Positions 10,497 through 19,660 of a stretch of 64,000 bases of DNA are shown piece after piece. The translations under genes and the position numbers were made by a program. Positions within the stretch are counted from its first letter, which is position 1. Each line of letters begins with the position of its first letter. Source of the stretch: Pluralibacter sp. (lineage in GTDB: Bacteria; Pseudomonadota; Gammaproteobacteria; Enterobacterales; Enterobacteriaceae); NCBI RefSeq assembly GCF_019237635.1, contig NZ_JAFAGS010000176.1, positions 1 to 64,000 of the forward strand. The letters run 5' to 3'. A model generated the notes under the pieces. That model made no database searches. It was not told the origin of the DNA and saw only the letters and a program-made list of their open reading frames with translations.

Positions 10497-12197
10497 TTAA
10501 TGAGTCTGCGCGGCCGGTGCGTTTTTTACCGGCGCGGCGTCGGGGAGGTAATGCTGTTCTGCGCTGTTCGCCCACTGCAGATAGCGCTGGTAAAGCTGCT
10601 CAAAGCGCTGCGCCTGTACGGGACGAGGCTGCAGGGTGCTTTCGATTCGGCTGGCCATCTTCTGCTGCGCGGTGGGGATATCGGTGTGAACGCCAGCGGC
10701 GACGGCGGCGAAAATCGCGGCGCCCAGCGCACAGCACTGATCGGAGGCGACAATCTGCAGCGGTCGGTTGAGCACGTCGCAGCAGGTCTGCATGATGACC
10801 GGGTTTTTACGCGCAATGCCGCCCAGCGCCATCACGCCGTTGACGGTGATCGCCTGATGGGTAAAGCACTCCATGATGGCGCGAGCGCCAAACGCGGTCG
10901 CGGCGATAAGCCCGCCGAACAGCGCCGGAGCGTCTGTCGCCAGGTTAAGATCGGTAATGACGCCCTTCAGCCGTTGGTTCGCGTTGGGGGTGCGGCGGCC
11001 GTTAAACCAGTCGAGCACCACCGGCAGGTGCGCCAGCGACGGATTGTCGGCCCAGGCCTCGGTGAGGGCGGGTAGCAGCTGTTTCTGGCTTGCTTTGATT
11101 TGCTCGGCGAGCTCCGGATGCTGCGCGAGAAGCTGCTCAAGCGGCCAGCCAAGAAGGCGGCCAAACCAGGCATAGATATCGCCAAAGGCTGATTGCCCGG
11201 CCTCCAGCCCGATAAAGTCCGGTACGACGCTGCCGTCCACCTGCCCGCAAATCCCCTGAACCGCCCGTTCGCCGACGCTGGCCTTATCGGCGATCAGAAT
11301 GTCGCAGGTCGAGGTGCCGATGACTTTTACCAGGGTGTTCGGCTGCGCGCCCGCGCCGACGGCGCCCATATGGCAGTCGAACGCGCCGCCGGAAATCACC
11401 ACTGTCTCCGGTAATCCAAGCCGCTGCGCCCACTCGGCGCACAGGGTGCCGACTGGCACATCGGCGGTCCAGGTCTCGGTAAACAACGGGTAGTCGAGAT
11501 GCTGATTAATTAACGGGTCCAGGCGGTCAAAGAAGCTGGCCGGAGGCAGGCCTCCCCAACTGTCGTGCCACAGGGATTTGTGCCCGGCGCTGCAGCGGCC
11601 GCGGCGAATATCCTGCGGGCGGGTGGTGCCGGAAAGCAGTGCCGGAACCCAGTCGCACAGCTCGATCCAGGAGGCGGCGGCCTGCGCCACCCGGCGGTCC
11701 TGACGGGTGACATGGAGAATTTTCGCCCAGAACCACTCGCTGGAATAAACGCCGCCGATATAGCGTGAGTAGTCCACGTCGCCCGGCTGGTGACACAGAC
11801 GGGTGATCGCTTCGGCTTCCTCAACCGCCGTATGATCCTTCCACAGTACGAACATGGCGTTGGGGTTATCGGCAAACTCCGGGCGCAGCGCCAGCACGTT
11901 GCCGTGCTCGTCAATGGGTGCAGGCGTAGAGCCGGTGCTGTCGACGCCGATGCCGATGACGCTGGCGCGTCCGGGCTCGTCCAGTTCGCTGAGTACCTGC
12001 GTTAACGCCGCCTCCATCGCCTCAATGTAATCAAGGGGGTGATGGCGGAACTGGTTGTTGGGCGCATCGCAAAAGCGTCCCTCCTGCCAGCGGGGATACC
12101 ATTCTACGGCGGTCGCTATTTCCTGGCCGGTGGCGCAATCCACCGCCAGCGCTCGCACCGAGTCACTGCCAAAATCGAGGCCTATCGCTATTGCCAT
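10497..12197 (-). CDS. araB: L-ribulokinase AraB
   Basis: FGGY-family sugar kinase that phosphorylates L-ribulose with ATP. It has 566 aa, the E. coli length. The N-terminal ATPase phosphate-1 motif [15 protein letters not shown], the sugar-binding SSEWFWAKI segment, the C-terminal [12 protein letters not shown] (adenosine motif) and the [12 protein letters not shown] helix are evident. First gene of the operon; its start faces the ara regulatory region and is divergent from araC. Confidence 0.98.
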   Translation of the reverse strand: MAIAIGLDFGSDSVRALAVDCATGQEIATAVEWYPRWQEGRFCDAPNNQFRHHPLDYIEAMEAALTQVLSELDEPGRASVIGIGVDSTGSTPAPIDEHGNVLALRPEFADNPNAMFVLWKDHTAVEEAEAITRLCHQPGDVDYSRYIGGVYSSEWFWAKILHVTRQDRRVAQAAASWIELCDWVPALLSGTTRPQDIRRGRCSAGHKSLWHDSWGGLPPASFFDRLDPLINQHLDYPLFTETWTADVPVGTLCAEWAQRLGLPETVVISGGAFDCHMGAVGAGAQPNTLVKVIGTSTCDILIADKASVGERAVQGICGQVDGSVVPDFIGLEAGQSAFGDIYAWFGRLLGWPLEQLLAQHPELAEQIKASQKQLLPALTEAWADNPSLAHLPVVLDWFNGRRTPNANQRLKGVITDLNLATDAPALFGGLIAATAFGARAIMECFTHQAITVNGVMALGGIARKNPVIMQTCCDVLNRPLQIVASDQCCALGAAIFAAVAAGVHTDIPTAQQKMASRIESTLQPRPVQAQRFEQLYQRYLQWANSAEQHYLPDAAPVKNAPAAQTH

Positions 12198-12410
12198 CCT
12201 GGTTGCTCCCTACAAAAACGGACATGCAGCAACAGTAGATTTCGGCGGAAAAAAGCGTCAGGTTTGAACCGCTAATCTTATGGACGATATTGCTGTAACG
12301 AGGCAAAGTGTGACGTCGTGCAAATATTCTTTCAGGCTGCTTTTGCCTTTTACGCTTCGCTGGCAATATGGACAATTGATTTCCCCTGAGCGCGATGATG
12401 GAGATTTTTC
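12198..12410. promoter_or_regulatory. araBAD-araC divergent control region
   Basis: The 213-bp gap between the divergent araB and araC starts contains an AraC half-site-like sequence (TATGGACGATATTGCTG, 12279-12295) resembling araI1. A CRP-like half-site TGTGAC with a partly matching right arm (CAAAT) starts at 12309, on the araC side of it. Order and spacing match the E. coli araBAD activation region. The far O2 operator was not identified. Confidence 0.75.
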
Positions 12411-13262
12411 ATGGCTGAAACGCAAAATGATCCTCTGTTACCTGGCTACTCATTTAATGCCCACCTGGTCGCGGGATTAACGCCGATTGAGGCCGACGGC
12501 TATCTCGATTTTTTCATCGACCGACCGCTGGGTATGAAAGGCTATATTCTCAACCTGACCGTGCGCGGGGAGGGGGTTATCAACAACCAGGGGAATCAGT
12601 TCGTGTGCCGCCCCGGCGATATGGTGCTGTTTCCGCCGGGAGAAATTCACCACTATGGCCGCCATCCGCTGGCCCAGGAGTGGTATCACCAGTGGGTTTA
12701 CTTTCGCCCGCGCGCCTACTGGCATGAATGGCTGACATGGCCGACGCTGTTCGCGCAGACCGGGTTTTACCGCCCCAACGAGGCGCATCAGGCGCAGTTT
12801 GCCGGGTTATTCGGGCAAATTATCGAGGCCGGGCAGGGGGCCGGGCGCTATTCCGAACTGCTGGCGATCAACCTGCTGGAACAGCTGCTGCTGCGGCGGG
12901 TGGAGGCCATCAATGAATCCCTGCATCCGCCGATGGACAACCGCGTCCGCGACGCCTGTCAGTACATTAGCGATCATCTGGCGGACAGCCAGTTTGATAT
13001 CGCAAGCGTCGCGCAGCACGTCTGCCTGTCTCCGTCGCGCCTGTCCCATCTTTTCCGCCAGCAGCTTGGCGTCAGCGTGTTGAGCTGGCGCGAAGACCAG
13101 CGTATCAGCCAGGCCAAACTGCTGCTCAGCACCACCCGCATGCCGATCGCCAGCGTCGGGCGCAACGTCGGGTTTGAAGATCAGCTCTACTTTTCCCGCG
13201 TATTTAAAAAATGCACCGGCGCCAGCCCCAGCGAATTCCGCGCTGGTGTTAGTAACGTGTGA
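12411..13262 (+). CDS. araC: Arabinose operon regulator AraC
   Basis: Arabinose-responsive repressor/activator. It has 283 aa, a little shorter than E. coli (292) and closer to the Salmonella/Citrobacter form. The N-terminal arm and cupin sugar-binding domain (about 1-165; motifs [20 protein letters not shown] and [13 protein letters not shown]) are followed by two helix-turn-helix motifs of the AraC/XylS type (about 180-277; [15 protein letters not shown] and the [18 protein letters not shown] signature). The start ATG has GGAG 7 bp upstream. Divergent from araBAD. Confidence 0.97.
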   Translation: MAETQNDPLLPGYSFNAHLVAGLTPIEADGYLDFFIDRPLGMKGYILNLTVRGEGVINNQGNQFVCRPGDMVLFPPGEIHHYGRHPLAQEWYHQWVYFRPRAYWHEWLTWPTLFAQTGFYRPNEAHQAQFAGLFGQIIEAGQGAGRYSELLAINLLEQLLLRRVEAINESLHPPMDNRVRDACQYISDHLADSQFDIASVAQHVCLSPSRLSHLFRQQLGVSVLSWREDQRISQAKLLLSTTRMPIASVGRNVGFEDQLYFSRVFKKCTGASPSEFRAGVSNV

Positions 13263-13385
13263 AAAAAAAGTGAACCAGAAAGCCAGTTCCGGCATCGAAC
13301 CTGTAAACTATTCAGACAATTGATGGCTTGACGATGTCGCCATCGCTCTGGAAAATCCCTGCTTCTTTTACCAACCGGATGCCTT

Positions 13386-14153
13386 ATGCAAGCTTTGCTG
13401 GAACATTTTATCACCCAGTCGGTGATGTACTCGTTGATTGCTGTGGCGCTGGTCGCGTTTCTGGAATCACTGGCGCTGGTGGGGCTTATCCTGCCGGGCA
13501 CCGTGATGATGGCGGGACTCGGGGCGCTTATCGGCAGCGGCGATGTAAACTTCTGGCAGGCGTGGCTGGCAGGCATGACCGGCTGTCTGATGGGCGACTG
13601 GATCTCCTTCTGGCTCGGCTGGCGCTTTAAAAAACCGCTGCACCGCTTGTCGTTCATGAAAAAGAACAAAGCGTTGCTTGATAAAACCGAGCATGCCCTG
13701 CATCAGCACAGCATGGTGACTATCCTGATTGGCCGTTTTGTCGGGCCAACGCGTCCGCTGGTGCCGATGGTGGCCGGGATGCTCAGTCTGCCGGTCATGA
13801 AATTCGTGCTGCCCAATATCATTGGCTGCTTGCTCTGGCCGCCGGTCTACTTTTTGCCGGGGATCCTCGCCGGGGCCGCCATCGGTATTCCGGCGGACGC
13901 GCACAGCGGCAGCTTTAAGTGGCTGCTGCTGCTGGCGGCGCTGCTGCTGTGGCTCGCGGTCTGGCTTTGCTGGCGCCTGTGGCGCAGCGGCAAATCCGGT
14001 ATCGACAAGCTGACCCGTTATCTGCCCCGCGCCCGGCTGCTGTGGCTCTCGCCGCTGATGCTCGGGTTGGGCGCGGCGGCGCTGGTGGCGCTGCTGCGCC
14101 ACCCGCTCATGCCGGTTTATCTTGAAATTTTAGGCAAGGTCGTCAGCCGCTGA
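13386..14153 (+). CDS. yabI: DedA-family inner-membrane protein YabI
   Basis: Polytopic inner-membrane protein of the DedA (SNARE-associated/VTT) family, which supports membrane homeostasis and includes lipid-translocase candidates. It has 255 aa (254 in E. coli). Several hydrophobic helices, the conserved ESLALVGLILPGT segment near residue 30 and the GRFVGPTRPLVPMVAG motif near residue 117 mark the family; a basic C-terminal portion follows. The gene stands alone, converging on thiQ with a 7-bp gap. The exact substrate is unknown. Confidence 0.93.
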   Translation: MQALLEHFITQSVMYSLIAVALVAFLESLALVGLILPGTVMMAGLGALIGSGDVNFWQAWLAGMTGCLMGDWISFWLGWRFKKPLHRLSFMKKNKALLDKTEHALHQHSMVTILIGRFVGPTRPLVPMVAGMLSLPVMKFVLPNIIGCLLWPPVYFLPGILAGAAIGIPADAHSGSFKWLLLLAALLLWLAVWLCWRLWRSGKSGIDKLTRYLPRARLLWLSPLMLGLGAAALVALLRHPLMPVYLEILGKVVSR

Positions 14154-14160
14154 GGCTGCG

Positions 14161-14853
14161 TCACAGCCCCAGGAGCGGCGAGGCGCTGGCCTTTCCGCTT
14201 AACAGGTCGGCGGTGGGGCCGTCCCAGGCGATGCGTCCTTCAGCCACCACCAGCGAGCGCGCGGCGATGCGCGCGGCGTCCTCGACGCTGTGGGAGACCA
14301 TCAGCAGCGTTAACTGCTGGCGGCGGCAAACATCGCCGACCAGCTGCAGCATCTCCTGACGCAGCGCCGGGTCGAGCGCGGAAAACGGTTCATCCAGCAG
14401 CAGCACCGGCTGTTCGCGCACCAGACAGCGCGCCAGCGCCGCCCGTTGCCGCTGCCCGCCGGAAAGCTCACCCGGCAGCCTGTCCAGCAGTGTGGTAATG
14501 TTCATCTGCGCGGCGATCGTCTCCAGCGTGTTCCGCTGCTGCGCGCTGAGGCGTAAGCCTGGTGTCATCCCCAGCCCGATGTTCTGATGAATGGTCAGGT
14601 GGCTGAACAGATTATTTTCCTGAAACAGCATGGATACCGGTCGTTTCGACGGCGGGGTATGGGTGTGGTCCTGTCCCGCTATCGTCAGCGTGCCGCTGGC
14701 CGGCGCCAGAAAACCGGCAATCAGGTTCAGCAGCGTGCTTTTCCCCGCGCCGCTGGGGCCAAGCACGGCAATCTGCTCGCCGGGGTTCGCTGCGAAGGTA
14801 AAACGCATCGGCAAATGTTGATACAGCCAGGTGATATCATTGAGTTTTAGCAT
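14161..14853 (-). CDS. thiQ: Thiamine ABC transporter ATPase ThiQ
   Basis: Cytoplasmic ATPase of the thiamine/TPP importer. It has 230 aa. Walker [10 protein letters not shown] (about 33-41), the Q-loop in MLFQENNLF, the ABC signature LSGGQRQR, Walker B VLLLDEPF and the switch His in MVSHSVEDA are all present. It overlaps the 3' end of thiP by 17 bp, indicating translational coupling in thiBPQ. Confidence 0.97.
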   Translation of the reverse strand: MLKLNDITWLYQHLPMRFTFAANPGEQIAVLGPSGAGKSTLLNLIAGFLAPASGTLTIAGQDHTHTPPSKRPVSMLFQENNLFSHLTIHQNIGLGMTPGLRLSAQQRNTLETIAAQMNITTLLDRLPGELSGGQRQRAALARCLVREQPVLLLDEPFSALDPALRQEMLQLVGDVCRRQQLTLLMVSHSVEDAARIAARSLVVAEGRIAWDGPTADLLSGKASASPLLGL

Positions 14854-16447
14854 CGCGGCCCGGTAGTTTCTCGATCACGGTAAAAAGCACGAAGCAGAGC
14901 AGCAGCAGCAGGAGAGCCGTTACGGCGCCGTCCTGGCTGCGGTAAGCGCCAATCTGCTGATAAAGATAGAAGGGCAGCGTGCGGAAGTCATCGTTGCCGA
15001 ACAGCGCCACAACGCCGAAATCGCCAATCGACAGTACGCAGGCAAACGCCAGCGCCTGCGCCAGCGGCCGCTTGAGGGCGCGCAGCTCCACAACCCGCAG
15101 GCGGTTGAGCCCCTGCATGCCCAGCGACTGGCACAGCGGGCCATAGCGGGCGGTGATGTCCCGCATGGGGGTTTCCAGCACCTTCAGCGCATAGGGGATA
15201 GCCATCAGCGCGTTGGTGAAGATGACGATGCCGTCAGCCGAAGCGGGAAGCCCAATGCTGTTGGTGAGCAGCAGGAAAAAGCCGGTGGCCAGCACGATGC
15301 CGGGCATCGCCAGAATCAGCGTGCCGCTGAGCTCCATGGTCTGACCGGCCAGCGGATAATGACGCGCGCGAAGCTCGCGGCTGCTCCACAACAGCATCAC
15401 GGTGAGGATCAGGCTAAGCAGTCCGGCCGCAATGGCGATACGCAGCGAAGTCCAGAGCGCCCGCCAGAGCACCGGGCGCGAAAGCACGTCCGGCAGGTTG
15501 CCGTTCACGCCGTCGACCACTACCGCCAGCAGCGGCGGAATGAGCAACAGCAGGGCGAGCGCGATCAACACGCTGTCGGCGATGCGGCTGTGCAGGCGAT
15601 CGTCAGGATCGCGCCAGCCGCTGTGGTGGGTAAATCCGGGCGCCACCGCTTTGCTCAGCCGCTGGCTGAGCAGCATCAGCCCGAGGCAGCACAGCATCTG
15701 GATGAGCGCCAGCATGGCCGCGCGCCCCGGATCGTAGTCAAAACTTAGCGCCTGATAGATGGCAAGCTCAATGGTGGTGGCGTGCGGACCTCCGCCGAGC
15801 GACAGCACCGTTGCGAAGCTGGCGAAACAGAGCATAAAAATGAGCGCCGCGACGGGCGGAAGCTGGCGTCGCATCCACGGCCACTCGACGAAGCGGAAGA
15901 AGGCGAAACCGCGCATGCCGAGCTGGGCGGCCAGCTGCCGCTGCTCGCCGGGGATCTGCTCAAGCGCCTGCAACAGCAGGCGCGTCGCCATCGGCATATT
16001 GAAGAAGACGTGCGCCAGCAGGATGCCCTGCAGGCCATAGGGCGAAAACGTCCATTGCCAACCGGCGGCGTGGAACAGCTGCGCCAGCCAGCCTTGACGG
16101 CCATAGACGCTCAGGATGCCGAAGACCGCGACCAGCACCGGCAGAATAAGCGTCATTGCGCACAGGCGCAGCAGCGCCTGACGTCCGGGAAAACGGCGCC
16201 GGTAAAGGGCGCGGGCGAGGAATATCGCCGGGAGCACCGACAGCAGCGCCGACAAAAACGCCTGCCAGAAGGAGAAACGCACCACGTGCCAGAGATAGCT
16301 GTCCTGCATCAACGCGCCCCACTCTGCCTGCGGCGCATTCATCCAGAGCGCCAGAAAGGCCGCCAGCGCAACGGCCACCATCAGGAGGGTGACCGTCAGT
16401 CCCGGGATAAGCCAGCTGGCGATCAGCGGCTGGCGGCGCGAAGCCAT
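14837..16447 (-). CDS. thiP: Thiamine ABC transporter permease ThiP
   Basis: Fused two-domain permease of the thiamine/TPP importer. It has 536 aa, the family length. About twelve hydrophobic segments are visible, with two EAA-type cytoplasmic loops that contact ThiQ: one around [17 protein letters not shown] and one around [18 protein letters not shown]. The start ATG lies inside the 3' end of thiB (25-bp overlap), so translation is coupled to thiB. Confidence 0.97.
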   Translation of the reverse strand: MASRRQPLIASWLIPGLTVTLLMVAVALAAFLALWMNAPQAEWGALMQDSYLWHVVRFSFWQAFLSALLSVLPAIFLARALYRRRFPGRQALLRLCAMTLILPVLVAVFGILSVYGRQGWLAQLFHAAGWQWTFSPYGLQGILLAHVFFNMPMATRLLLQALEQIPGEQRQLAAQLGMRGFAFFRFVEWPWMRRQLPPVAALIFMLCFASFATVLSLGGGPHATTIELAIYQALSFDYDPGRAAMLALIQMLCCLGLMLLSQRLSKAVAPGFTHHSGWRDPDDRLHSRIADSVLIALALLLLIPPLLAVVVDGVNGNLPDVLSRPVLWRALWTSLRIAIAAGLLSLILTVMLLWSSRELRARHYPLAGQTMELSGTLILAMPGIVLATGFFLLLTNSIGLPASADGIVIFTNALMAIPYALKVLETPMRDITARYGPLCQSLGMQGLNRLRVVELRALKRPLAQALAFACVLSIGDFGVVALFGNDDFRTLPFYLYQQIGAYRSQDGAVTALLLLLLCFVLFTVIEKLPGRDAKTQ

Positions 16448-17406
16448 GCGTTAATCCAGTTCTGGCGCTCGCTGGCAACCTGTTGCGGCGTATATTCAAG
16501 CGTTGTGGCGGGTTTTACCAGGCCGTTAAAGCCTTCCGGCAGCGCGACCTGCGTCACCGGATACATCCAGTTACCGGTCGGGATTGCCGTCTGGAAAGCG
16601 GGGGAAACCATAAATTTCAGGAATTTCTCCGCCAGCTCCGGCTGTTTGCTGGCGGCGGTACGGGCGGCGACCTCCACCTGCAGGTAGTGGCCTTCCGCGA
16701 AGTTGGCCGCCGCGTAGTTATCTTTCTTCTCTTCGATGATGTGGTAGGCCGGAGAGGTGGTATAGCTTAACACCAGGTCGCTCTCGCCTTTCAGGAACAG
16801 GCCGTACGCTTCGCTCCAGCCCTTCGTTACGGTAACGGTTTTCGCGGCCAGCTTTTGCCAGGCGTCCGGCGTCTTATCGCCATACACTTTCTGCATCCAC
16901 AGCAGCAGGCCAAGGCCCGGGGTGCTGGTGCGCGGATCTTCGTAAATTACCCGCCATTTCTGGTCGCTTTCGACCAGCTCTTTTAAGCTTTTCGGCGGGT
17001 TTTTGAGTTTGTTCTTGTCGTAGACAAACGCGAAGTAGCCGTAATCGAACGGTACGAAAGTGTCATTGTTCCAGCCGCCCGGCACGGTGACCGAGGAGGC
17101 GGGAACGCCGCTTTTCGCGAACAACCCGGTATCGGTCGCTGCCTGCAGCAGGTTGTTATCCAGCCCCAGTACGATATCCGCTTTGCTGTTTTTGCCCTCC
17201 ATGCGCAGGCGATTGAGCAGCGATACGCCGTCTTCCAGCGCCACGTACTTCAGCTCACAGCTGCAGTCGGCTTCAAACGCTTTTTTCACCGCAGGCCCCG
17301 GCCCCCAGTCGGCGGAAAAGGAGTCATAGGTATAGACGGTCAGAACAGGTTTAGCGAAAACGGGCACGCTTACGATCGCCAGCAACGGCAGGAGTTTTTT
17401 CAGCAC
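16423..17406 (-). CDS. thiB: Thiamine/TPP-binding periplasmic protein ThiB
   Basis: Periplasmic binding protein that delivers thiamine, thiamine phosphate and TPP to ThiPQ. It has 327 aa. A signal peptide (about 1-18, ending VFA) precedes the mature LTVYTYDSF start and the conserved KGWSEAYGLFLKGESDLVLSY region. The start is GTG at 17406 with a GAGGTG Shine-Dalgarno 7 bp upstream, inside the repeat copy 17405-17465. Unlike the usual arrangement, no TPP aptamer lies directly upstream: the island separates thiB from its riboswitch by about 3.3 kb, so the normal TPP control is probably lost. Confidence 0.97.
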   Translation of the reverse strand: MLKKLLPLLAIVSVPVFAKPVLTVYTYDSFSADWGPGPAVKKAFEADCSCELKYVALEDGVSLLNRLRMEGKNSKADIVLGLDNNLLQAATDTGLFAKSGVPASSVTVPGGWNNDTFVPFDYGYFAFVYDKNKLKNPPKSLKELVESDQKWRVIYEDPRTSTPGLGLLLWMQKVYGDKTPDAWQKLAAKTVTVTKGWSEAYGLFLKGESDLVLSYTTSPAYHIIEEKKDNYAAANFAEGHYLQVEVAARTAASKQPELAEKFLKFMVSPAFQTAIPTGNWMYPVTQVALPEGFNGLVKPATTLEYTPQQVASERQNWINAWLRAASR

Positions 17407-17465
17407 TTTGCACCTCAGAAATTGGGTGGCAAAGGATTTTGAGTGAGCCTCAAATCCCTTCGCCG
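17405..17465. repeat. Left direct repeat of the island (attL-like; duplicated thiB expression platform)
   Basis: A 61-bp segment matching 20666-20727. The first 16 bp (17405-17420) and the last 38 bp (17428-17465) are identical to the right copy; the 7-8 bp between them differ. It holds the thiB Shine-Dalgarno, a hairpin able to hide it (CTTTG-c-CACC with GGTGCAAAG) and an imperfect palindrome at 17434-17457. It ends exactly where the aptamer should begin, so it looks like one product of site-specific integration. Confidence 0.88.
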
Positions 17466-17537
17466 AAAAGCAAGTAGTTATTTTGAATCAATAGATTACG
17501 CGATTTTTCCAAACACTGTGATAAAGAGCGTACCAAC

Positions 17538-17795
17538 ATGAGTATCAGATTCAAAGCAGAAAACTTGCGTTATACCTACCTCCGCAAAGGGATCTACTAT
17601 GTGCAGATTCCCCTTACTAACGGCAAGCTTTACCGTAAATCCTTACTCACTGACAGCTTGCGCAAAGCGAGTGATCTTATGGCTATTATCCGTCCTCAGA
17701 TCATGCTTGTGAAGCGTTCCAGAGTAAGTATTGATTCTCTCAATACCCTTGATTGGCTACTTGATCACTCGTCAGATTGGAGAATGGGAGATTAG
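17538..17795 (+). pseudogene. Truncated integrase-like ORF (N-terminal domain only)
   Basis: An 85-aa ORF beginning 73 bp inside the left repeat and reading into the island. Its pattern (YLRKGIYYVQIPL, then KLYRKSLLTDSLRKASDLMA) is like the N-terminal DNA-binding segment of phage-type tyrosine recombinases: a short beta-sheet that displays YYVRI-type strands, then SL-T-S-REA. The catalytic domain with R-H-R-Y is absent here and in the other frames downstream. Position beside an att-like repeat supports an integrase remnant. The family call is inferred from pattern alone; it could instead be a small intact DNA-binding protein such as an excisionase-like factor. Confidence 0.55.
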
Positions 17796-17861
17796 AAGTA
17801 AGTTCAAGAAAGTGAAATAATGAAAGCCAACAAAAACAACATGCTGGCTATCATTTTATTG

Positions 17862-18248
17862 CTATTGTTTTATGAAATAAACAAAAAACATATAGTCAGG
17901 GATTACTAGAAGTAGTCCAATAATCAAAAGAGAAAATTTTATTTTTATCCAAGACGTTTCTTTTTTAGAAAGCCCATGAACGAAAGTATAGTAATCCTTG
18001 TTGATGTTTCTAACAAAGAAACTACCTTCTTTGAATATCAGCGGAAGTAGAAAGTAAAGGTCTTTCTGAAAAGTAAAAAGCATTCCACCACTGCGAAACA
18101 AAGTGATTTCATTAGGCACATAACCAAACTGTTTATGAAATTTGTCGCATAAGTCCTTATGCTGTTTGTTCTTTAACGTCGAATATGCAAATGCTGAAAC
18201 AATCATCAACATGCAAAATAACGATAAGGCCACAAAGAAAAATTTCAT
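17862..18248 (-). CDS. Small membrane protein, candidate immunity protein for the PAAR effector
   Basis: A 128-aa protein with an N-terminal hydrophobic helix (about 3-24), a basic soluble centre and a second hydrophobic helix near the C-terminus (about 104-126). It is probably an inner-membrane protein with a periplasmic or cytoplasmic loop. I do not recognise the family. The start ATG at 18248 lies one base after the stop of the PAAR gene, typical of translational coupling in effector-immunity pairs; an earlier ATG at 18269 has no ribosome site. A two-helix membrane protein is the usual partner of a membrane-active toxin. The immunity role is inferred from context only. Confidence 0.6.
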   Translation of the reverse strand: MKFFFVALSLFCMLMIVSAFAYSTLKNKQHKDLCDKFHKQFGYVPNEITLFRSGGMLFTFQKDLYFLLPLIFKEGSFFVRNINKDYYTFVHGLSKKETSWIKIKFSLLIIGLLLVIPDYMFFVYFIKQ

Positions 18249-18249
18249 A

Positions 18250-19650
18250 CTAGTTGCCTTGTGATTCATAAAGAATAGTACCTAGACCTTCACCAACAGA
18301 TGATAATGCTTCTCCTGTTACATAGCCTCCACCAGTACCAACGATTACACCACAAGCTAATGCACCTACTCCAGCAGCTTCAATTGTTAATGCACCTAAA
18401 ACGAGAGAACAAATACCAACACCAGCCGCACCACCTGCATAGTTGCCAATGAGCCCCCCTGCAAAGCTACCTACTTCAGTGTATTTCTTTTTAGTACACT
18501 CATCTTCACGACCAACAGAACAAGCCTCATTTATTTCATTAATTGAATGAAGGGCACTAAAGCCAATACTCACATAACCAGCGTAGCGCATAGCCTGAAT
18601 ATATTTAGCTGCCCGTTCTAAGTGAGTTGCATAACCTTCAATATCACTGATCCCTGTCTCATTCCATTTATGAGTTATGGATTTAGTTGAAAGACCAAGA
18701 GCATTTTTTAAGTTAGTGTATTCACCAAGCTTCATGCCTTTATTAAGGAATCCAACTTTCAGAACACGATCAAGCTCTTTGAACAGTTGAGCACGTCTTA
18801 CATGGAATTGCTCACCAATCAAAGCGCCTCTTGTCATGTAGGTATTCTTGTAAGTTTCCTGAGTCTCTTTCAGGATCTTCTCTATATTTTCGAAATACTT
18901 TCCTACAGGTTCGGCTGATAGGCCAATCCCTTTATCAGCGATGTTAGAGAAGTTAGCTATAGTTGCATAGTGATTATGCAGGAAGTTAGCTTCCTTATGA
19001 GTAAGAGGCTCTAACGCTGTATCAATACGTTGTTTAGCTGCTTGCATGTGGGCGATCTGATCACTGTCTTGTTTTTCTGGATCAACCAGAAGCATGATAG
19101 AACCCGCTTTATATTTCTTACTCTCTCCATTCAATGAACGGTAAAGTTCTTTTGTTCCCGTTGGCGGTTCACCTTCAAACAAATATCTTTCATAAGCTCC
19201 AGTTTCAGCACCATATGGAAGAACACAAAAACCAGCGTCCACTGGTTCACGTTTTTCTTTATGTGGCTTTTTAGTTGTCTGAGCGTGTTGTACTGGTTCC
19301 TCTGCCTTAGTTGGTGCTGCCAATGGAGCGGCAGCTACTACAGGAGCAGATTTAACTACTTTCTTCTCTGTATCAAGCCAATATGTAGCATTGAGAAATG
19401 ACGGAATGAAACTTGAATTACAAGGGCATGTACTACGACTATTCAAAGTACCCGCTGCTGCAACTCCATGAATTGTGTAAGTAGGTATGCCACCTGCTAT
19501 GTGATAAGTTTTCCCATCTTTACCACACGATACAGAATCACCATTTCTAGCCGTCGCAATTCCACCAAAGCTATGATTAGGTGAACCTGAAAGGATACTA
19601 CCGCCGCATGTTGTCTTATCCCCAATTCGTAGAAAATGACCAGTCGCCAT
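18250..19650 (-). CDS. PAAR-domain protein, probable type VI secretion effector with hydrophobic C-terminus
   Basis: A 466-aa protein. Residues 1-about 87 form a PAAR domain (RIGDKTTCGG, GIATARNGDSVSC, GGIPTYTIHGVAAAG), the spike tip that caps VgrG. An Ala/Pro/Lys linker (about 100-135) leads to a mostly helical middle (about 140-390). Residues 393-466 are glycine-rich and hydrophobic, with GG/GxxxG repeats resembling the membrane-inserting ends of pore-forming toxins. The start at 19650 has AAGGA 7 bp upstream; a longer reading begins inside the upstream gene. No VgrG or other T6SS genes are in the window, so it would be an orphan effector. Membrane targeting is inference; a different toxic activity in the middle region is possible. 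Confidence 0.75.
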   Translation of the reverse strand: MATGHFLRIGDKTTCGGSILSGSPNHSFGGIATARNGDSVSCGKDGKTYHIAGGIPTYTIHGVAAAGTLNSRSTCPCNSSFIPSFLNATYWLDTEKKVVKSAPVVAAAPLAAPTKAEEPVQHAQTTKKPHKEKREPVDAGFCVLPYGAETGAYERYLFEGEPPTGTKELYRSLNGESKKYKAGSIMLLVDPEKQDSDQIAHMQAAKQRIDTALEPLTHKEANFLHNHYATIANFSNIADKGIGLSAEPVGKYFENIEKILKETQETYKNTYMTRGALIGEQFHVRRAQLFKELDRVLKVGFLNKGMKLGEYTNLKNALGLSTKSITHKWNETGISDIEGYATHLERAAKYIQAMRYAGYVSIGFSALHSINEINEACSVGREDECTKKKYTEVGSFAGGLIGNYAGGAAGVGICSLVLGALTIEAAGVGALACGVIVGTGGGYVTGEALSSVGEGLGTILYESQGN

Positions 19651-19660
19651 ATTATTATCC

